Below, piece after piece: positions 1 to 6,873 of a stretch of 64,000 bases of DNA. The DNA comes from Paraconexibacter algicola (GTDB taxonomy: Bacteria > Actinomycetota > Thermoleophilia > Solirubrobacterales > Solirubrobacteraceae): positions 2,252,978 to 2,316,977 of the forward strand of contig NZ_PYYB01000001.1 of the NCBI RefSeq assembly GCF_003044185.1, written 5' to 3'. Position 1 is the stretch's first letter, and every line of letters starts with the position of its first letter. The notes beneath the pieces are model-generated. The model ran no database searches. It was not told the origin of the DNA and saw nothing but the letters and a program-made list of their open reading frames with translations. The translations under genes and the position numbers were made by a program.

Positions 1-471
1 GCTGCCGAGACACCGGTCGCACAGGCATTCGAGCCCAGCACTGCCGCCCGGACGTGAAACGCGTGCGGCGCCCAGCTTTGCACGCCTGAGCGGATCTTCC
101 GGGTAGGAGTCGCCCGCCGTGATTCCGCAGAACCGGCACAGGTAGTCCGCGGCCGCGAGGACCGCCTGACGTTCCTTGGCCGTGGGCACTTTGGGCGCGC
201 GCGACTCGTAGCCAGGCTCCCAAACCGCGCCGCCCATCGCCTGAAGTCGCAACTGCTCAGGCGCGAGGGTGACGTCTTCGCGGTTTGTCGCGATCACCCA
301 GCCTTCAGCCCGGAGGTCGCGCATACGACGATCGACTTGTTCAACGCCCTCGAACGCCGCTCGGAGGTCGGCTTTAGTGAAGACGCCTCCGACGCCCACC
401 TCGGACGCCAGCCACAGCGCGACGCGAGTTCGCGTGCCCGCGTCAGATGCGCGCCAATCCGGGAGACTCAT
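1..471 (-). CDS. Winged-helix + HNH-type endonuclease (C-terminus off window)
   Basis: Frame open from an ATG at 471 to the left edge (157 codons seen, no stop). Residues about 1-75 read like a winged-helix unit: two helices, the helix DRRMRDLRAEGWVI and a wing. Residues about 97-157 carry a CRFCG zinc knuckle and, 40 residues later, CDRC, with AKERQAVLAAADYLC between the two parts. That order is typical of small HNH endonucleases of actinobacterial restriction loci. The HNH histidines must lie off the window, so catalysis cannot be judged. The gene diverges from the ParB-helicase-DUF3883 operon over 66 bp, and its GGAGAGG ribosome site lies inside the 22-bp palindrome, so it may be autoregulated. 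A partner such as a methyltransferase may lie further left. The nuclease call is family knowledge; the wHTH is by eye. Confidence 0.6.
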   Translation of the reverse strand, partial: MSLPDWRASDAGTRTRVALWLASEVGVGGVFTKADLRAAFEGVEQVDRRMRDLRAEGWVIATNREDVTLAPEQLRLQAMGGAVWEPGYESRAPKVPTAKERQAVLAAADYLCRFCGITAGDSYPEDPLRRAKLGAARVSRPGGSAGLECLCDRCLGS

Positions 472-477
472 GGTCGT

Positions 478-499
478 ATCCTCTCCGATCGGAGAGGAT
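478..499. promoter_or_regulatory. 22-bp perfect palindrome between divergent genes
   Basis: ATCCTCTCCGA is followed directly by its exact reverse complement, giving a 22-bp palindrome centred on CGATCG. It lies 7 nt upstream of the HNH-type gene and 39 nt upstream of the ParB-type gene, and it contains the likely ribosome site of the former. Its position and perfection suggest a dimeric repressor operator or an RNA hairpin masking the ribosome site. No repressor gene is visible except possibly the winged-helix part of the HNH protein. Confidence 0.55.
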
Positions 500-502
500 G
501 GA

Positions 503-541
503 ATGAGACGACGTTTTGCCGAGCCTGGAGGAGGCCGATGA
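503..541 (+). other. Possible 12-codon leader peptide coupled to the ParB gene
   Basis: A GGAGAGG at 491-497 lies 5 nt before an ATG that opens a 12-codon frame (MRRRFAEPGGGR). Its TGA overlaps the ATG of the ParB-type gene as ATGA. This could be a translationally coupled leader. It could equally be chance, because the downstream gene has its own GGAGGAGG. Confidence 0.2.
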
Positions 542-1968
542 CCGCCGTGCGCCCGCCGAACCACAACGAAGTCCGCGCCCTCATCGAAGAACGCCTCAGC
601 GCGTTCGAGCAGGGTACGGGTGAAACCGTGAGCATCGACTGGCGCGACGACGAAAAGCGAACGCTGAGCGTGATCAAGCTCCCGGTCAACGCGCTCTATT
701 TTAATCCGGACACGCACCGCATCCGTGCTCAGCGAACGCTCGATCCAGAGAAGGATCGTCAGCTGAGTGAAGACAAGTACAGCGCCGAAGCGCAGGCGTA
801 CCTGCGGGATCTTCTGCGCGGTGACCCGTCCGATCCGAGCAAGGTCGACCCGGCGTTCGAGAAGCTCAAGGACGACCTCCGCGAGCACGGGCAAAACGAC
901 CCCGGGATCGTGACGCGCGATGGCGTGCTGATCAACGGCAACACGCGGTGCGCCGCCCTTCGGGAGCTCGGCGTGGATCACATCCGCGTCGGCGTGCTGC
1001 CGACGGACACGAACCTCGATGACATCAACGCTGTCGAGCTGACGCTGCAGTTGCGGAAGGACCATCGCCGCGACTACTCATTCATGAATCTGCTGCTGGC
1101 CATCGACGAACGCGTCAAGGCCGGGTGGACGACGAAGCGCATCCAGCGCGAGTTCCGGTTCACGGCAAAAACCGTGGACAGGAATCGGTGGATCCTGAGT
1201 CAGGTACGCGAACTCATCGAACGAAGCACGGTTACTCACGCCGATGGCAGCACGACGGCGCTTCGCCTCGTCGATTTCGAGACCGATCAGGGGAAGCTCG
1301 AGGAGCTGCATCGCGCCTACACCGTTCTTAAGGCGGCGTCACCTGATCAGGCCGAGCAGCTTCGAGAGCAGCGCCTCCTCGCAATCGCGATGGATCACTC
1401 GAAGACCGACGTGCGGTTCATCGAACCGGACTTCATCGAGCGGCACGGCGCTGAGCTCAAGACGCTCGTCCCGAGCGGTGAAGTACCCGCGCCGCAGCCC
1501 GCTGCCATCCCGGGAACATCGATCGTGCCCGAGGCGCCGTCCAAAGAAGCATGGGACCTCGAGCGCTTGACGACGGAGGTCCTGCGGGCGAAGGCGATCC
1601 ACCGATCGACGGCGACGACGGACCACGACGCGCGCGAGCGCGCGAACGAGACGATCACGCGCACGAGGGCCGCCCTGAAGTCCGCGCTTGACAAGGCGGG
1701 CAAGACCGCGCTGCTTGAGAAAAAGAAGCGCGGCCCGCTGGAGCGGCTCAGCGATGCAAACGATGATGTCTTGGCGGCTCGCGACGACATTGTCGCCGCG
1801 AAGGCGACGGGTAATTTCGAGCCGGACGAACTCGACGACGTTCTCCTCAGCCTTCGTGCGGGCCTTCGAAAGCTCGCGGAGGCCGCGCGAACCGATCCCG
1901 CGAGTCCGGCCACCGGCGTGAGGTGGTTGATGCGGGTGGCTGCCTTGAGCACCGAAGAAGCGGACTGA
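538..1968 (+). CDS. ParB/sulfiredoxin-fold nuclease-like protein, first gene of defence-type operon
   Basis: 476 aa. The start at 538 is chosen for the GGAGGAGG 4-11 nt upstream; an open frame extends further 5' but would cross the palindrome and overlap the divergent gene. Residues 44-145 look like a ParB N-terminal domain: a beta-strand KLPVNALYFNPDTHR, then the ParB box around residues 129-145 (DGVLINGNTRCAALRELG), which in this fold binds nucleotide. The stretch LLLAIDERVKAGWTTKRIQREF with TAKTVDRNRW (residues about 185-225) resembles a helix-turn-helix. The Lys/Arg/Glu-rich C-terminus (about 340-470) is probably helical. The next gene starts 1 nt after the stop. ParB-fold proteins in defence loci can recognise or nick DNA; that role is inferred. 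Base composition is less GC-rich than downstream genes, suggesting transfer. Confidence 0.75.
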   Translation: MTAVRPPNHNEVRALIEERLSAFEQGTGETVSIDWRDDEKRTLSVIKLPVNALYFNPDTHRIRAQRTLDPEKDRQLSEDKYSAEAQAYLRDLLRGDPSDPSKVDPAFEKLKDDLREHGQNDPGIVTRDGVLINGNTRCAALRELGVDHIRVGVLPTDTNLDDINAVELTLQLRKDHRRDYSFMNLLLAIDERVKAGWTTKRIQREFRFTAKTVDRNRWILSQVRELIERSTVTHADGSTTALRLVDFETDQGKLEELHRAYTVLKAASPDQAEQLREQRLLAIAMDHSKTDVRFIEPDFIERHGAELKTLVPSGEVPAPQPAAIPGTSIVPEAPSKEAWDLERLTTEVLRAKAIHRSTATTDHDARERANETITRTRAALKSALDKAGKTALLEKKKRGPLERLSDANDDVLAARDDIVAAKATGNFEPDELDDVLLSLRAGLRKLAEAARTDPASPATGVRWLMRVAALSTEEAD

Positions 1969-1969
1969 C

Positions 1970-3766
1970 TTGCTCAACCTGCAGTTCGCCACAGAGGCCG
2001 GATTCGTCGAGATGAGCAGCGACGAAGCGCACGCTTCGTCGCTGCAGCACCTGAGCATGCGCTTCGGGACCGCGCGCATGCTCGGACAGCGATCAACCGT
2101 CATCGCTATTGACGACTTCCTGCTCAACCTGCCGGAAATCGCGTCGTGGCCCGCCGAGGATCACTCCAACGTCATCTGGCAGCCCGAGCTGCTTGATCTC
2201 GTCCAGAGCAGCGACTCCGACGCGCGGGTCATGAATTCCCGACTCACGCAAGACCAGGAGACTGGCCAGCACTTCGAGCTAGGTGACGAGTGGACCGCCC
2301 CGCTGACCGACTTTCAGCGGCGGGACGTAGGAGCGCTGATTGGGCTTACGCACGGAGCCAACTTCAGCGTCCCGGGCGCCGGCAAGACACGGGCGGCGCT
2401 CGCGGTATTCCAGGAGCGGCGCCTGCGGGGGGCGGTCGAACGCTGCCTCGTCGTGTGCCCCAAGCCGGTATTCGAGAGCTGGGAGGACGAGATCGCACAG
2501 TGCTTCGCGCGCGACAGCATCACCGTGACCTCAATGACTGACAGCGTCGTCCCGCCGACGGACGTCGTTCTCATCAACTACGAGCGCCTTCCCGACGCAG
2601 TCTCCCCGCTGACGCACTGGTTGCGTCGCAATCCGGCGATGCTGATTCTTGACGAGGCGCACAGGACCAAGCGAGGGCCCGGCGGCGCATGGGGATCAGC
2701 GAGTCTTGCTCTCGGACCCTACGCTCGATCACGCCTGATCCTCTCGGGAACACCAGCGCCGAACGGAGCCCGAGACCTTGAGAACCTCATGGGTTTCGTC
2801 TGGCCGGGTCGCGGCAGGAGGGCCGTTTCGCAAGCCCTCGCTGGGCGGGACCTGAAAGCGGCAAGTCAGCTCCTCCGTCCGCTGTTCGTTCGCACGACCA
2901 AGGCTGAGCTGGGGCTCCCTCCCGTGAACAGGGTCGTGCGGCAGATCGACCTCCCGCCGCTGCACCGGGAGATCTACCGCGCGCTTGTCGGCCAGGCCAG
3001 TTCATCCTTGACGGGAACGGAGGATGCTGACGCTCTTGGCCGCGTGCTGCTGTATCTCCTCATGGCTGCGACGACACCGGCGCTCCTCGCCGTGGGCTCG
3101 TCCAAGTACGAGCCGCTGCCGTACCGCGTGCCACCGCTCGAGATTCCCGAGCACACCGATCTTGCTACCGCGATGCGCGATCTACCGCTGTACGAGATTT
3201 CGCCGAAGTACCGCGAGGTCGCCAGTATCGTCGCGGCCAACGCAGCCCGCGGGCGCAAGACCCTGGTCTGGTCGACGTTCGTGCGCAACCTGACCTCACT
3301 CCAGACATTCCTGGGTCGCTTTCAGCCGGCGATGGTGCATGGTGGCACCGAGGACCGTGCCGCTGAACTCGACCGGTTCCGGCACGACGGCAACTGCATG
3401 GTGCTTCTGTCGAATCCGGCCACGCTTGGTGAAGGCGTGAGCCTCCATCAGGTCTGCAACGACGCCGTGTACATCGACCGCGACTTTGCGGCAGGCCGCT
3501 TCCTACAGAGCGTTGATCGAATCCATCGTCTCGGTCTCCCGCCCGAGACCGAGACGAACGTCACTTTCTTGATCGCGACGGACACGATCGACGAACTCGT
3601 ACGAGTGCGCCTCGAGCGCAAACTCGACTTCATGGGAAGCGTGCTCGACGATCCCGCAGTCTTGACGCTCACCGACTTCGACGAAGAGCCCAGCGCATCT
3701 GCGGGAATGAACGACGCCGATGTCGCGGCGCTGATCGGACACTTGCGTTCAAGTGCTCCCGCCTAG
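1970..3766 (+). CDS. SNF2-family (SF2) DNA helicase/translocase
   Basis: 598 aa from a TTG 1 nt after the ParB stop, with GAAGAAG upstream; an in-frame ATG at 2012 is an alternative. Motif I is SVPGAGKT (about residues 133-140), with Gly-Ala-Gly-Lys-Thr in place of the commoner GxGKT. Motif II is LILDEAHRTK (about 225-234) and motif III is LILSGTPAPNG. In the second RecA domain come TLVWSTFVRNL, VMHGGTEDRAAELDRF, LLSNPATLGEGVSLH and motif VI SVDRIHRLG. The Q-motif-like FQRRDVGALIGLTHG precedes motif I. This is a compact SNF2 core without large accessory domains. It likely moves along dsDNA, delivering the ParB-type and DUF3883 proteins. It overlaps the next gene by 14 nt, implying co-translation. 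Confidence 0.88.
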   Translation: MLNLQFATEAGFVEMSSDEAHASSLQHLSMRFGTARMLGQRSTVIAIDDFLLNLPEIASWPAEDHSNVIWQPELLDLVQSSDSDARVMNSRLTQDQETGQHFELGDEWTAPLTDFQRRDVGALIGLTHGANFSVPGAGKTRAALAVFQERRLRGAVERCLVVCPKPVFESWEDEIAQCFARDSITVTSMTDSVVPPTDVVLINYERLPDAVSPLTHWLRRNPAMLILDEAHRTKRGPGGAWGSASLALGPYARSRLILSGTPAPNGARDLENLMGFVWPGRGRRAVSQALAGRDLKAASQLLRPLFVRTTKAELGLPPVNRVVRQIDLPPLHREIYRALVGQASSSLTGTEDADALGRVLLYLLMAATTPALLAVGSSKYEPLPYRVPPLEIPEHTDLATAMRDLPLYEISPKYREVASIVAANAARGRKTLVWSTFVRNLTSLQTFLGRFQPAMVHGGTEDRAAELDRFRHDGNCMVLLSNPATLGEGVSLHQVCNDAVYIDRDFAAGRFLQSVDRIHRLGLPPETETNVTFLIATDTIDELVRVRLERKLDFMGSVLDDPAVLTLTDFDEEPSASAGMNDADVAALIGHLRSSAPA

Positions 3767-4658
3767 CGATGTCCTGCGGGCCGCGACCCGGTGGCTACGG
3801 TTGCTGCAGACGTCCACCCGGGACCAGGCATGGGAACTGGTCCGCGCGCGCGCCGCATACGCCGATGTTTCGTTGACCCAGTACGGGTTGGCCGAGGACC
3901 TGCTCCGCGAGACTGGCCTGATCGCACCGCATTCATCGTCAAGTCAGCTTCGAGAAGACCTGACCGACGCTTCGTCCGAGGTGCTTTCGACAGCGCTCTT
4001 CGACGCCATGCTGTCGGCGGCGAACCCCCGGTGGTTGCCGGATGCCGACCTCTTGGTCCCTACGCTGGACGACTTGCCCGCGGACGCAGCGGAGGCGGCC
4101 GACGCTGTGGGGCTGTCGGAAGCGGCCGCATTTCTCGCGATCGAGCGCGCACAGCGCAAGTTCGATGCCACCGATCGTGCCGCCGTTGGGACGGCTGGTG
4201 AACAAGCCCTGGTAGAGCTCCTCGAAGCCGATTACCCGGGCGGGGTCGACCATGTCTCCCAGCGCGACGACACGCTCGGATACGACATCAGGGTCGACAC
4301 CGGCGATGCGTCCTGGCACCTTGAGGTCAAGAGCACGACTCGACGAGGGCGACTGACGGTGTTTCTGTCCCGCAACGAGTTCCTGGTCGCCCAGCACGAC
4401 GCGGCGTGGAAGCTCGTAGTAGTTGGACTTCGAGAAGACCTTTCCCCGGGCGCAGTCTGCACTGGTAGTCGTCCCGCCCTGTGGGAGGCGGCTCCTACCG
4501 ACCGCCCCGGAGCGAGATGGGAGACCGCGCGTTTCGATCTTGCGCCAGAAAGTCTGACGCTCGGACTCCCGTTTCTCCCGAAGGCCGAGCAGACCATGCA
4601 CCTGGTCTCGCAACGCCACCGGTTCGGCTGGGCGCCAGCGACTAGCGGACATCAGTGA
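3753..4658 (+). CDS. DUF3883 (PD-(D/E)XK-like nuclease) protein
   Basis: 301 aa from a GTG inside the helicase gene (14-nt overlap). Residues 145-225 match the DUF3883 pattern: GTAGEQALVELLEA, then VDHVSQRDDTLGYDIRV, HLEVKSTTRRG and FLSRNEFLVAQ. Glu150, Asp178 and the Glu191-Val-Lys193 triad sit where a PD-(D/E)XK restriction fold places its metal-binding residues, so nuclease activity is plausible. The N-terminal 140 residues are helical with no match I can name. DUF3883 occurs at the C-terminus of NO VEIN-type and defence proteins; here it is a separate subunit next to a helicase. The C-terminal 60 residues look like a small beta extension. Two hairpins follow, so the operon probably ends here. 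Confidence 0.75.
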   Translation: MLPPSDVLRAATRWLRLLQTSTRDQAWELVRARAAYADVSLTQYGLAEDLLRETGLIAPHSSSSQLREDLTDASSEVLSTALFDAMLSAANPRWLPDADLLVPTLDDLPADAAEAADAVGLSEAAAFLAIERAQRKFDATDRAAVGTAGEQALVELLEADYPGGVDHVSQRDDTLGYDIRVDTGDASWHLEVKSTTRRGRLTVFLSRNEFLVAQHDAAWKLVVVGLREDLSPGAVCTGSRPALWEAAPTDRPGARWETARFDLAPESLTLGLPFLPKAEQTMHLVSQRHRFGWAPATSGHQ

Positions 4659-4691
4659 GGGCACCGGTACCTGACCGCGGTTCTCTTGACG

Positions 4692-4730
4692 GGGGTTCCT
4701 GACCCCAGACTTCCGCCCGTCGCCCACGGG
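4692..4730 (+). terminator. Tandem hairpins after the defence operon
   Basis: GGGGT (4692-4696) pairs with ACCCC (4702-4706) over a 5-nt loop, and CCCGT (4716-4720) pairs with ACGGG (4726-4730) over a 5-nt loop, starting 33 nt after the DUF3883 stop. There is no T-tract, as is usual in actinobacteria, so termination is inferred from position. The remaining bases up to the tRNA-like fragment show no gene. Confidence 0.4.
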
Positions 4731-4841
4731 TCCACTTCGGGGTCCAAAGTGAGCGTTTGGAACCCGACTCAGACGAACTCAGGTACCCTCAGCGCCCATG
4801 AACGCTGGGTTTCTCGCTCAGCGGAACCATCTCAGTGGCGC

Positions 4842-4884
4842 TGGGAGCCGGGCGGTCGCAGGTTCAAGGCCTGTCTCCCCGACC
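4842..4884 (+). other. tRNA-Pro-like 3' half: probable attachment-site scar
   Basis: The last half of a tRNA is recognisable: TGGGA (anticodon TGG plus G37, A38), GCCGG, a variable loop, T-stem GCAGG (4858-4862), loop TTCAAGG, CCTGT, acceptor strand CTCCCCG, discriminator A and CC. An intact gene would need CGGGGAG about 70 nt upstream and a pairing 5' anticodon strand; neither is present (GGGTTTC and GTGGC are found). So this is a 3' fragment, not a working tRNA. The CTCCCCG acceptor and TGG anticodon point to tRNA-Pro. Fragments running from anticodon to 3' end are typical att duplications of integrative elements. It falls where base composition changes, supporting an island boundary. Confidence 0.5.
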
Positions 4885-4937
4885 GGCAGCAACGCTGGCA
4901 GCGACGAGACCTACAGCGCCGCCACCTGCGGGCCGTC

Positions 4938-5190
4938 TGGACAGTGTCTGGGGCATTGGTACCGGCACGCGCCCAGGTGAATGCGACGGGTCGCTCGCCA
5001 CGGTGCTCGACGTAGTCCGCGGGGCCGAGGAACGTGAAGGGCTGCGTACCGAGTTCGGACTGCTTGCGCTCCCGGACGAAACGCAAGACGTGCGTGCCGA
5101 GGGCCTGGTGGTTGATGTACCGCTTGGCTGCTCAGCCGTCTGGCGGAACTGCGATTCCCAGTGGAACAGCTCGCGGTTGATGGCGTAGTC
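4938..5190 (-). pseudogene. Remnant of a DUF3427-containing SF2 helicase C-terminus, frameshifted
   Basis: On the minus strand, 5190-5128 encodes DYAINRELFHWESQFRQTAE. After a frame change at about 5124-5128, another frame continues with RYINHQALGTHVLRFVRERK, then PFTFLGPADYVEHRGERPV and AFTWA. Together these follow the DUF3427 pattern (LFHWqSQ, RYInH, vLlFVRe, YtFLGpadYvsHeGerPm) found at the C-terminus of DEAD/DEAH helicases, some from defence loci. No helicase motifs remain upstream: beyond 5190 the opposite strand holds another gene. So only about the last 85 residues of the parent survive, with at least one frameshift. It lies next to the tRNA-like scar and is probably debris of an earlier insertion. 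Confidence 0.72.
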
Positions 5191-5559
5191 GCGCGGGCCC
5201 GGCGGCGTCGGAGCGGCACGCTGCTGAAGGTCACGCTTGGGGTCGTGCTCGGCGGCACGCTGCTGATCGGCGGGTGCGTCGCGCTCCTCGGCGCCGGGTT
5301 GTCCAGCGAGGAGACGGACGGCATCACGCGCACGCAGTTCGACGGCATCTCCCAGGGAACGCTCCAGCAGACGATCGAGGAGCGGTTCGGCGAGCCGGAG
5401 GACGCGCAGGAGTTCGAGTCGCAGATCCCCGAGCTCGGCGACGCGCCCTCGCGGTCGTCGTGCATCTACTACCCCGAGAAGGGCAAGCCGATCCTGGAGG
5501 GGCAGTCCTTCCAGCTCTGCTTCGACGAGGGTCGGCTGACCTCGAAGAACGCCTACTGA
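5161..5559 (+). CDS. Small exported/membrane protein, N-terminus possibly altered by insertion
   Basis: 132 aa from a GTG at 5161, the only reasonable upstream start. KVTLGVVLGGTLLIGGCVALLGAG (about residues 23-46, here abbreviated in sense to one hydrophobic segment) is a membrane anchor or lipoprotein-like signal with a Cys. The exported part, residues about 50-132, contains DGITRTQFDGI, QTIEERFGEPEDAQEF, CIYYP and SFQLCFDEGRL, a pattern like small actinobacterial BamE/SmpA-type folds with two cysteines that could form a disulfide. The first 10 codons lie opposite the helicase remnant, so the native start was probably lost or replaced when foreign DNA arrived. Function unknown. Confidence 0.55.
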   Translation: MEQLAVDGVVARARRRRSGTLLKVTLGVVLGGTLLIGGCVALLGAGLSSEETDGITRTQFDGISQGTLQQTIEERFGEPEDAQEFESQIPELGDAPSRSSCIYYPEKGKPILEGQSFQLCFDEGRLTSKNAY

Positions 5560-5639
5560 CCCGCGGCTGGCGCGACAGCGACCACCGTCCTGGCGCGCCG
5601 CCACTGTCAGAACACCTGTTCGCATGACGACCGTGGGTC

Positions 5640-6215
5640 ATGCAGCCCGATCTCCGCGTCACCATCCGCCGCGACGGCGTCGTCCGTGCCGTCACCTGGG
5701 GGCCGCATCTGCGGCTGTGCGGGCCGACCGCGACGCTGCTCGAGGCGCGCGACCGGGCCGGGGTCACGCTCGCGGATCTGCGGATCCTGCGCGACGAGGA
5801 GGACGGGCCCGCGACCGAGGTGATCGTCGAGCCGCTGACCGGCACCGGCCGTCCGGATGCGCACCGCGTGCTGGCCGACTGGGCGGCGCTGCTCGGCTAC
5901 CGGCGCGTCTGGCTGCCAGGGGACGTCCGCACGCTCGACACCGTCGACCACGCGCTGGCCGGCTGCGGCGGCAAGGTCCAGACGCACTGCACGACCTGCC
6001 GCGGCCGGCTCGCCGACGGCACGCCCGCCTTCTGGCGCTGGGTCCGCACGCTCGGCTTCTTCCCGTGCGCCTGCCCGCTCTGCGGCGGCGACCTGCCGCA
6101 GTGGTCCGCCGTCCCCGGTGTCGTGCGTCGCGCGTCGGCACGGCCCGCGCCAGATCGCGGCAGCGCGACCGCCGATGTGGGAGTGTCAGACCTCCGGCAC
6201 CCGGAGCGACCCTGA
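5640..6215 (+). CDS. Zinc-ribbon-like hypothetical protein
   Basis: 191 aa from ATG 5640 with a weak GTGGGT upstream. Residues about 1-105 form an alpha/beta domain I do not recognise (RVTIRRDGVVRAVTWG, then VIVEPLTGTG). Residues about 115-150 carry HCTTC, then FPCACPLCGG about 25 residues later, a Cys set suited to one zinc. The C-terminal 40 residues look disordered. The stop is 4 nt before the GTG of the sigma-like gene, so the two are probably co-transcribed and the protein may act with that regulator. No family assignment is made. Confidence 0.55.
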   Translation: MQPDLRVTIRRDGVVRAVTWGPHLRLCGPTATLLEARDRAGVTLADLRILRDEEDGPATEVIVEPLTGTGRPDAHRVLADWAALLGYRRVWLPGDVRTLDTVDHALAGCGGKVQTHCTTCRGRLADGTPAFWRWVRTLGFFPCACPLCGGDLPQWSAVPGVVRRASARPAPDRGSATADVGVSDLRHPERP

Positions 6216-6219
6216 CCTC

Positions 6220-6873
6220 GTGGAGCGACGCGCAGAACAGCTGATGAAGGAGTTCGTCCGCGCCCGCGCGCGCGGCGACAAGCCCGCGATGCAGCGCTGG
6301 TGGGGGGAGCTGCTCGCGCTCCAGTTCGACCGCCTGACCGCCATGGTCAAGCGCCACGCCCAGGGCGTCGTCTTCGGCTCCGAGGTCGACGACGCGATCT
6401 CCGAGGCCGCCATGCGCATGGCCCTCAAGGCGTGGCGCCAGCACGAGGGCGACACGGTGGGGTCCTTCAACGCGGCGATGTCGACCGTCTGCCGGTTCAG
6501 CTGCCGTGAGGTCCAGCGCAAGGCCGCGCGGATCTCCGAGCGCCGCGCCGGCTCGCTCGACGCCGTCCCGCGCGACGGCCGCGAGGCGCAGGGCTGGGCC
6601 GCCTCGACCTACGCCGACTTCGAGGCGGAGCGGCTGCGCGCCCACGCCGAGGAGGAGGAGCGCCGCGAGACGCTCGCCGCCGACCGCGACTTCGTCGCCT
6701 GGGCGGTGCCGCAGCTGCCCGGCCGGCCGCGCGAGGTGTTCGAGCTGCTGCTCGAGGGACGCACGCCGACCGAGATCATGGAGCGGCTGGGCATGGAGCG
6801 CAACGCCGTCGACCAGAACAAGAGACGGGCCGTCCAGGCCCTCCGCAAGCTCAAGGAGCAGTACCCGTCATGA
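6220..6873 (+). CDS. Sigma-70 family (ECF-like) RNA polymerase sigma factor
   Basis: 217 aa from GTG 6220; an ATG at 6244 would give 209 aa. Residues about 20-110 have sigma region 2 character: RLTAMVKRHAQGVVFGSEVDDAISEAAMR-type helices with a conserved acidic DD and aromatic positions. Residues about 160-215 are a region 4 helix-turn-helix: LPGRPREVFELLLEGRTPTE, IMERLGMERNAVDQNKRRAV. The linker is rich in Arg/Glu. It overlaps the following regulator by ATGA and follows the zinc-ribbon gene by 4 nt. The likely role is alternative promoter recognition under control of the neighbours. The sigma assignment is by pattern and fairly secure; target genes are unknown. Confidence 0.7.
   Translation: MERRAEQLMKEFVRARARGDKPAMQRWWGELLALQFDRLTAMVKRHAQGVVFGSEVDDAISEAAMRMALKAWRQHEGDTVGSFNAAMSTVCRFSCREVQRKAARISERRAGSLDAVPRDGREAQGWAASTYADFEAERLRAHAEEEERRETLAADRDFVAWAVPQLPGRPREVFELLLEGRTPTEIMERLGMERNAVDQNKRRAVQALRKLKEQYPS

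Noticed and set aside
4801-4884. An intact tRNA gene
   Set aside because: The 5' acceptor and anticodon 5' strand do not pair with the clear 3' half, so it is treated as a fragment.
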